Below, one piece after another: positions 6,656 to 9,485 of a stretch of 9,485 nucleotides of DNA. Each line of letters opens with the position of its first letter. Position 1 is the stretch's first letter. This stretch comes from Bacteroidaceae bacterium (GTDB lineage: Bacteria; Bacteroidota; Bacteroidia; Bacteroidales; Bacteroidaceae). The stretch covers positions 1 to 9,485 of the forward strand of contig JAQVXN010000054.1 in the NCBI GenBank assembly GCA_028709135.1. The letters run 5' to 3'. Below the pieces are notes generated by a model, which saw nothing but the letters and a program-made list of their open reading frames with translations, had not been told where the DNA came from and made no database searches. The position numbers and the translations under genes were made by a program.

Positions 6656-6727
6656 ATGTCTTACAACCATGACCATCAAAAACATGAAAGAAATCACAAT
6701 AAGGATCATTCTCTAACTCTAATATAA
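6656..6727 (+). CDS. Candidate 23-residue His-rich upstream ORF
   Basis: An ATG-led frame of 23 residues opening MSYNHDHQKHERNHNKDH, with five His in the first 18 positions spaced H-x-H-x2-H-x3-H-x3-H, ending at TAA 6725-6727. It starts just after a candidate -7 box and ends 5 bp before the next gene, so translational coupling or a leader-peptide role is conceivable. The His are not consecutive, unlike classical histidine-operon leaders; spaced His would suit metal binding. There is no homologue I recognise and no proof that it is translated. Confidence 0.25.
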   Translation: MSYNHDHQKHERNHNKDHSLTLI

Positions 6728-6732
6728 AAGTT

Positions 6733-7212
6733 ATGAAACAAAACCAATTAATTTCAATGCTCATGTTTGCGGCGCTTTCTTCGACAACGCTGCAAGCACG
6801 TGACATTTATGTGTACAACGGTTCAAATATCAAACCGGTTGGCACGTCACAAAATGTACAAAGAATTGCTTTTAACAGTAATGGTATGAGTGTAACAACT
6901 GAAAATGGTACGGTATCGACGTTCCTAATTACTAATTTTGATTATTTTACATTCTTCCAACGCTCGACGACGAGCGTCAAACAATCCCAATCAAGTTTTT
7001 ACAATATTTCTTTTGACGGGACAAATGTAAATGTGAAATGTCCTAACAATATCGACAATGTTACTATTTTCAATGCATCGGGGACAACAGTAGCTACATT
7101 TTCGCCTAAAACGAAGTACACCTCATACAACCTTGCATCATTTCCTTCTGGTGTTTACCTTATTAAGGTAGTAACCAACGATAACGTATTTTCTCAGAAA
7201 ATTATCAAATAA
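6733..7212 (+). CDS. Small secreted protein with T9SS-type C-terminal sorting domain
   Basis: A 159-residue protein with three parts. A signal peptide (1-22, ending TTLQA) is followed by a module of about 52 residues (24-75: RDIYVYNGSNI to ITNFDYFTFF). A C-terminal domain of about 74 residues (86-159) resembles type A sorting signals of the type IX secretion system: VTIFNASGTTVATF, then LASFPSGVYLIKVVT, and a terminal KIIK. Such domains direct proteins across the outer membrane and are often removed during attachment. Little else is left as cargo. The same N-terminal module opens the next gene (HVYVYKGSEI to YSEIDSITYV). The ATG at 6733 directly begins a signal peptide. The next gene starts 8 bp after the stop, so the two are very likely co-transcribed. 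The function of the mature part is unknown. Confidence 0.9.
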   Translation: MKQNQLISMLMFAALSSTTLQARDIYVYNGSNIKPVGTSQNVQRIAFNSNGMSVTTENGTVSTFLITNFDYFTFFQRSTTSVKQSQSSFYNISFDGTNVNVKCPNNIDNVTIFNASGTTVATFSPKTKYTSYNLASFPSGVYLIKVVTNDNVFSQKIIK

Positions 7213-7220
7213 GAGTTACT

Positions 7221-9485
7221 ATGAAAAAATATTGGATCTTAAGCATTCTTGTAGCATTCGTTATGTTTTTTACATTAGGAACAAGTACTTTTGCTGCAAC
7301 ACAACATGTATATGTTTATAAAGGTAGCGAAATTGTTTACCGAACAACAGCTGACAACCTTGATAGCGTGGCTTTGGAACAGAACAAAACCATTATTAGC
7401 CTTTATAGTAAAAATGGGACTCGCCTTTACAGCGCAGCCTATTCAGAAATTGACAGTATTACTTATGTTACCCTGCCCCAAGCGGATTTACTTGATGTTC
7501 AATTCAATGCAGATGGCACCGCAACAGATATTTCGCCAATGGCAAACACAATCCAAGCCATCTCTGGAGCAGGACTTAAAACCTATTTCAATAATGGTTA
7601 TCAACACTATGTGGCTCGATTTGACAACACATGGGCAGGTACTCCAACTGGATATTATAAGATTGACTATTCTCAAAATCAAAAATTTCAAGATTTACTT
7701 GCACAAGGACACTCCATGGAAGCTGTCGTAATGGCAGATTATGGAGAAACAATTCCAAATGCCGAAGCTAAATTTTTTAGTTCCCACGAAGGTGGTGGCA
7801 CAGGCTTCCTCGTATCTACAATCTCCGGGAATCGGCAAAATGAATGGACTTTTCTGCCTAACGTTACAACTACAGGATCAAGTACATGGCGATGGGCTAC
7901 AAGCGGCATCGTTCCACAGGCAAAAGTTTACTATCACCTCGTAGGTGTTTGGAACAAAATCACAGAAAAAGCAGAAATATACATAAACGGCAAACTTATG
8001 AACTCCGTTGACGCTCCTGGAAATTTCAAATTTCCGACCTCTAACTGCTATTGGTTTGCACTCGGATGCGATCCCAGTGCTAATGGTGGTGCACAAGGAT
8101 GGATTGGTGATATTGTTGTTGCTCGTATTTACAGCGAGGCACTTTCGCAAAATGAAGTGGCAGCACTCTACAAGGATGTTTCAGATATCAATGCAGAAAA
8201 ACCAGCAGATTATATTACAAACGTCACACTACAATCCGGATACAATGTTGACGAGGGTAGCACCATCGAAATTGGAGGGACAGGATTCCAAGATGGAGAT
8301 AAAATTATTATCCGTAGTACAAACCAAGATGCTACCCAATATACCATTGAAGGTACAATAACTGATCAAGGTATCAGCGTAAAACTGCCACAAACTTTAA
8401 CTACCGGGACCTTTCGCATTGCAGTTAGTCGCAATTCACAAGAACAAGATTTAGGCGTTTCCACTATTAAGATTAACGACAAATCTGAAAAACCAATTGC
8501 AGATATGCTCGATGTAAAATTTAATGAAGACGGTACTGCTACAGACATCTCTCCAATGGCTAACCCTATCGAAACAATTTCCGGTCTCGGTCTGAGTACC
8601 TACTACAACAAAACCTATCAGCGATATGTCGCTCGTTTTGAAAACACATGGGCAGGTACTCCAACTGGTTATTACAAAATGGACTATGCTACAAATCAGA
8701 ACTTTAAGAATCTCCTTTCAAATGGTCATACTATAGAAGCTGTTGTAATGGCAAACTTTACCGGAGACATTCCAAATAAAGAATGTAAGCCGTTTAGTTC
8801 GATGCAAGCCGGTGGTACTGGTTTTATGATTACAACTGTTGGCGGCACACACCAAAATGAATGGTGTTTTCTCCCAAACATTACAGAAACAGGAAATAGT
8901 ACTTGGCGCTGGGCAACCAGTACCATTACGCCAGAATCTAAAACTTATTATCATCTCGTTGGCGTTTGGAACAAAACAACAGGAAAAGCAGAAATTTATG
9001 TAGATGGGCAATTAATGAACACCGTCGATGCGCCGGGAAACTTTAAATTCCCAAGTGATGGTGCAAATTGGTTTGGTATTGGTTGTGATCCTACAACTAC
9101 AGGAGGAGAAGCTGCTTGGTGCGGTGACGTAGTCTTAGCTCGTATATACAGCACTCCGCTTAATGACAATCAAATTTCCGCTCTTTGGAGTGATGTAAAA
9201 AAATACGAAGACAACCCTATTCCCGACATGATTACCGATATTGACATGGAATCAGGGTTCCAAGTTGAAAAAGGTTCTTTAATTCAGATTGATGGTAAAG
9301 GATTTCAAACAGGCGATAAAATTGAGTTCTATAGTACTCCAAGTAATCAACTGGTATCAACATTTAATACGACCCTCAACAATACTGGACTCTACATAGA
9401 AATAGTTAAATCCATTGCTAATGGAACTTATCGTATTTATCTAGACCGCAACGGCGAAAAACAATATCTGGGTTTTACCACCATT
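7221..9485 (+). CDS. Large secreted LamG/IPT repeat protein (3' end outside window)
   Basis: 755 codons are open from ATG 7221 to the last base of the window with no stop. A signal peptide (1-26, ending STFAA) leads into a module of about 57 residues (27-83) shared with the upstream gene. Then come LamG/concanavalin-A-like domain 1 (about 90-320), an IPT/TIG-like Ig domain (331-418), LamG domain 2 (about 429-660) and a second IPT-like domain (670-755, unfinished). LamG evidence is the strand motif YYHLVGVWNKITEKAEIYIN with NGKL, and GDIVVARIYSEAL near the domain end. IPT evidence is the opening ITNVTLQSGYNVDEG with IGGTGFQDGD. The protein is expected on the surface and may bind glycans or proteins; related Bacteroidales proteins often add a catalytic domain further on, which cannot be judged here. 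A T9SS signal, if any, would also lie beyond the edge. Confidence 0.95.
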   Translation, partial: MKKYWILSILVAFVMFFTLGTSTFAATQHVYVYKGSEIVYRTTADNLDSVALEQNKTIISLYSKNGTRLYSAAYSEIDSITYVTLPQADLLDVQFNADGTATDISPMANTIQAISGAGLKTYFNNGYQHYVARFDNTWAGTPTGYYKIDYSQNQKFQDLLAQGHSMEAVVMADYGETIPNAEAKFFSSHEGGGTGFLVSTISGNRQNEWTFLPNVTTTGSSTWRWATSGIVPQAKVYYHLVGVWNKITEKAEIYINGKLMNSVDAPGNFKFPTSNCYWFALGCDPSANGGAQGWIGDIVVARIYSEALSQNEVAALYKDVSDINAEKPADYITNVTLQSGYNVDEGSTIEIGGTGFQDGDKIIIRSTNQDATQYTIEGTITDQGISVKLPQTLTTGTFRIAVSRNSQEQDLGVSTIKINDKSEKPIADMLDVKFNEDGTATDISPMANPIETISGLGLSTYYNKTYQRYVARFENTWAGTPTGYYKMDYATNQNFKNLLSNGHTIEAVVMANFTGDIPNKECKPFSSMQAGGTGFMITTVGGTHQNEWCFLPNITETGNSTWRWATSTITPESKTYYHLVGVWNKTTGKAEIYVDGQLMNTVDAPGNFKFPSDGANWFGIGCDPTTTGGEAAWCGDVVLARIYSTPLNDNQISALWSDVKKYEDNPIPDMITDIDMESGFQVEKGSLIQIDGKGFQTGDKIEFYSTPSNQLVSTFNTTLNNTGLYIEIVKSIANGTYRIYLDRNGEKQYLGFTTI
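7494..9485 (+). repeat. Intragenic duplication, 1017-bp (339-codon) period
   Basis: Unit 1 (from 7494) and unit 2 (from 8511) each encode LamG followed by an IPT-like domain. Landmarks align with no net insertion or deletion: DVQFNADGTATDISPMAN with DVKFNEDGTATDISPMAN, GDIVVARIYS with GDVVLARIYS, and GFQDGDKI with GFQTGDKI are all 339 residues apart. I count 38 of 50 identical residues in the first stretch of LamG, but only 17 of 32 at the start of the IPT part. The second unit is cut by the window end. Confidence 0.92.

Larger units (their letters stand above)
5724..6732 (+). other. About 1 kb without a convincing protein gene
   Basis: Long AT-rich interval between the C11 peptidase and the surface-protein pair. 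It contains a weak 6-bp hairpin (5789-5807), the 21-bp tandem array (6148-6231), an isolated AGGAGG (6377-6382), a candidate -7 box (6634-6642) and a His-rich ORF (6656-6727). Two open stretches lack an ATG: 5950-6102 (50 codons) and 6399-6485 (29 codons before the stop at 6486-6488). They could be gene remnants but resemble nothing I know. No good terminator for the peptidase gene was found. Confidence 0.7.

Noticed and set aside
7291..8361. Three plus-strand open frames (7291-7731, 7741-7944, 8008-8361) in another frame
   Set aside because: They lie inside the continuous LamG/IPT frame starting at 7221, which has a signal peptide, recognisable domains and no stop; the others have no family resemblance.
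7488..9011. Several minus-strand frames opposite the LamG gene
   Set aside because: They are antisense to conserved repeats and recur at matching places in both copies, as expected for mirror frames of duplicated coding DNA.

Overview
The window looks like a chromosomal piece of a Bacteroidales bacterium, most likely Prevotella-like. The evidence is the AT-rich DNA, candidate promoters of the Bacteroidetes type (TAnnTTTG -7 box), start codons without Shine-Dalgarno sites, DUF4890- and DUF4738-like secreted proteins, a clostripain-family lipoprotein, and a protein ending in a type IX secretion (T9SS) C-terminal domain. The genus is an inference.

Left part (1-1700, + strand): the 3' two thirds of glucose-6-phosphate isomerase (pgi), then after 12 bp a HAD-family sugar-phosphate phosphatase/mutase-like gene, ending at a strong hairpin. 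This is central sugar metabolism. The 346-bp gap that follows holds two strong hairpins, a 17-bp palindrome and a candidate leftward promoter that could drive a short non-coding RNA.

Middle part (1901-4139, - strand): three envelope-protein genes. A single-module DUF4890/Spy-like periplasmic protein (3663-4139) has its own terminator. A lipoprotein (2802-3368) and a two-module DUF4890-like protein (1953-2792) form a two-gene operon with its own promoter and terminator. The two DUF4890-like proteins are related, and one carries an internal duplication.

Right part (4343-9485, + strand): a clostripain (C11) peptidase lipoprotein with an intact His/Cys dyad and a Lys-Asp-Asp surface-export-like signal. 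About 1 kb without a convincing gene follows; it contains four perfectly phased 21-bp tandem units with palindromic ACGCnnnGCGT cores. Next come a candidate 23-residue His-rich upstream ORF, a 159-residue T9SS-cargo-like protein made of little more than a leader module and a sorting domain, and 8 bp later a large secreted protein that runs off the window. That protein (755 codons visible) shares the leader module and then has LamG-IPT-LamG-IPT in an exact 339-residue period.

Most distinctive are the 21-bp array, the two-gene surface-protein locus with its His-rich leader ORF, and the exact-period LamG/IPT duplication. No mobile element, tRNA, rRNA or CRISPR array was recognised.
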